In this document: in pieces, positions 62,686 through 64,000 of the stretch
How the letters are laid out: each line of letters begins with the position of its first letter
How positions within the stretch are numbered: position 1 is the stretch's first letter
NCBI RefSeq assembly: GCF_001426755.1
Contig: NZ_LMFJ01000001.1
Location: 355,545-419,544 of the forward strand
Origin: Aeromicrobium sp. Root495
Lineage (GTDB): Bacteria; Actinomycetota; Actinomycetes; Propionibacteriales; Nocardioidaceae
DNA: 64,000 bases
Direction of reading: 5' to 3'
Notes under the pieces: model-generated
The model's input: only the letters and a program-made list of their open reading frames with translations
Databases searched by the model: none
What the model was told of the DNA's origin: nothing
Made by a program: the position numbers and the translations under genes

Positions 62686-64000
62686 TGTCCAGCACCGCGC
62701 TCCTCACCGCCACCGACCTGCCCGACATCGCAGCCCCCGAGATCCAGTACGCGCTCATCGGGCCCGTCTTCATCATCCTCGGGGCTGCGCTCGTGGGCAT
62801 CGTGCTCGAGGCCGTGCTGCCGCGCGGCAAGCGGTTCCTGCCCCAGGTGGGCGTCGCCGTCGTGGGCGTCGTGGCGGCCCTGGCCGACACCGTGTGGGTC
62901 TACCGCTCGCTCGACACCGTCCAGGGCAGCTCGCTCGAGGGCCGCGGCCAGGTCGCGCTCGAGGGCGCCCTCAGCATCGACGGACCCGGCGTCTTCACGT
63001 GGGGCATCCTGCTGGTCTTCGCACTCCTGAGTCTCGGGCTCTTCGCCGAGCGCCGGCTCGAGAACGGGCTGAGCCCGTTCACCGGCCGCGCGGCCGACGC
63101 ACCCGGCTCGGCCGGAGAGGCCGAGGCCGTGGAGGCCGGACTGGAGCACACCGAGGTCTTCCCCCTCATGCTCTTCGCGCTGTCGGGGATGATGCTCTTC
63201 GCCACGGCCAACGACCTCATCACGATGTTCGTGGCGCTCGAGGTGCTCTCGCTCCCGCTCTACCTGCTCTGCGGGCTGGCGCGCCGGCGCCGTCTCGTGA
63301 GCCAGGAGGCGGCCCTCAAGTACTTCCTGCTGGGCGCCTTCTCGTCGGTGTTCTTCCTCTACGGCGCCGCCCTGGCGTACGGGTTCTCCGGCAGCTTCGG
63401 GCTCGCGGAGATCGACCTCGCGGTGAGCGCCCGCACCGGTGACCAGCCGCTGCTCCTGGCGGCCATCGCGCTCATCGCGGTGGGGATGTTCTTCAAGATC
63501 GGCGCCGCGCCGTTCCACCAGTGGACGCCCGACGTCTACCAGGGCGCACCCACACCGGTCACCGCCTTCATGGCCGCCGGCACCAAGGCGGCGGCGTTCA
63601 TCGCGTTCCTGCGGGTCTTCTTCGTGGCCTTCGGCGGCGCGCAGTGGGACTGGCGACCCACCATCTGGGTCGTCGCGATCATCACGATGGTGCTCGGCGC
63701 GCTGGTCTCCATCGCCCAGACCGACGTCAAGCGCATGCTCGCGTACTCCTCGGTGGCCCACGCGGGCTTCCTGCTCGTGGGCTTCGCCGGAGCCTACGTC
63801 GGCTCCGCCGGCAACGAGGACCGCATCACGTCGGTCTCGAGCATCCTCTTCTACCTGAGCGTCTACGGCGTCTCGTCCATCGGTGCGTTCGCGATCGTCA
63901 CCGTCGTCCGCGACGCCGGCGGCGAGGCCACCCACCTCTCGCGGTGGGCCGGACTGGGCAAGGAGTCGCCCTTCCTGGCCGGGTGCTTCGCGCTCTTCAT
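62685..64000 (+). CDS. nuoN: NADH-quinone oxidoreductase subunit N (cut by the window end)
   Basis: The first 438 codons of the third antiporter-like subunit, open to the window edge. MFVALEVLSLPLYLLCGLAR carries the conserved Glu; FFKIGAAPFHQWTPDVYQGA and DVKRMLAYSSVAHAGFLLVG are the ND2 signatures. About 80 residues remain outside the window. A short charged loop near residues 125-155 (GRAADAPGSAGEAEAVEAG) is an Ala/Glu-rich insertion typical of actinobacterial NuoN. Confidence 0.95.
   Translation, partial: MSSTALLTATDLPDIAAPEIQYALIGPVFIILGAALVGIVLEAVLPRGKRFLPQVGVAVVGVVAALADTVWVYRSLDTVQGSSLEGRGQVALEGALSIDGPGVFTWGILLVFALLSLGLFAERRLENGLSPFTGRAADAPGSAGEAEAVEAGLEHTEVFPLMLFALSGMMLFATANDLITMFVALEVLSLPLYLLCGLARRRRLVSQEAALKYFLLGAFSSVFFLYGAALAYGFSGSFGLAEIDLAVSARTGDQPLLLAAIALIAVGMFFKIGAAPFHQWTPDVYQGAPTPVTAFMAAGTKAAAFIAFLRVFFVAFGGAQWDWRPTIWVVAIITMVLGALVSIAQTDVKRMLAYSSVAHAGFLLVGFAGAYVGSAGNEDRITSVSSILFYLSVYGVSSIGAFAIVTVVRDAGGEATHLSRWAGLGKESPFLAGCFALF

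Noticed and set aside
1..64000. tRNA, rRNA, CRISPR arrays, prophage or plasmid genes
   Set aside because: No cloverleaf, regularly spaced repeat, integrase, transposase or phage structural gene was recognised on either strand.

Overview
The window is about 70 % GC by eye and carries densely packed genes with frequent ATGA/GTGA stop-start overlaps, many GTG starts and actinobacterial families (MSMEG_05xx-type proteins, DUF4229, ECF42 sigma, a 14-gene nuo operon with a Rex operator, a GlnR box). It is chromosomal DNA of a high-GC actinobacterium, most likely Nocardioidaceae (Aeromicrobium/Nocardioides-like). That assignment is inferred from gene content and order, not from a search. No rRNA, tRNA, CRISPR array, insertion sequence or prophage was seen, and no gap without a gene exceeds about 300 bases.

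Layout. 0-9.8 kb holds housekeeping and accessory genes: a secreted CocE/S15 hydrolase, dihydrolipoyl dehydrogenase (lpd), small oxidoreductases and hydrolases, a duplicated-domain lipoprotein, and a LysR-epimerase operon divergent from a TDT/SLAC1-type transporter. 9.8-19.5 kb is one continuous operon that matches the conserved Nit1C / MSMEG_0565-0572 gene set (nitrilase, radical SAM, GNAT-PurM fusion, two small conserved proteins, flavin oxidoreductase, glycosyltransferase). It is extended here by an amidohydrolase, a second nitrilase-like protein that has lost its catalytic Glu and Cys, and a terminal adenylate-forming enzyme. A perfect GlnR-type box lies just upstream, so nitrogen control is predicted. 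19.5-24.3 kb is a convergent five-gene liv-type ABC importer with a divergent TetR regulator. 24.4-34.7 kb holds fatty-acid-type genes (a crotonase and a thiolase-like/crotonase fusion under another TetR regulator), an MBL hydrolase, a Cds1-like PLP enzyme, a DGPF protein with its ECF42 sigma factor, a phosphodiesterase and a YbdK-type ligase.

34.7-47.9 kb is a menaquinone region: menA, menE, menC, menD, isochorismate synthase and menG, interrupted by a GMC oxidoreductase, an aldehyde dehydrogenase, an L-2-hydroxyglutarate oxidase-like protein and others. menB and menH are not in the window. 48.7-64 kb is the complex I operon nuoA-N, cut by the window edge inside nuoN. Menaquinone is the expected electron acceptor of this complex, so the two blocks belong to one respiratory function. 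A Rex-type operator sits between the predicted nuoA promoter and nuoA.

The points most worth a second look are: (i) the GlnR-marked nit operon with an active-site-dead nitrilase paralogue; (ii) a 44-codon open frame wedged between nuoC and nuoD that repeats the last 23 codons of nuoC with only synonymous changes and is coupled to both neighbours; (iii) complex palindromic structures in the gaps between convergent genes; and (iv) a uniform leaderless promoter architecture, with a -10-like hexamer exactly 6 nt before the start codon at many genes, which also decides several starts.
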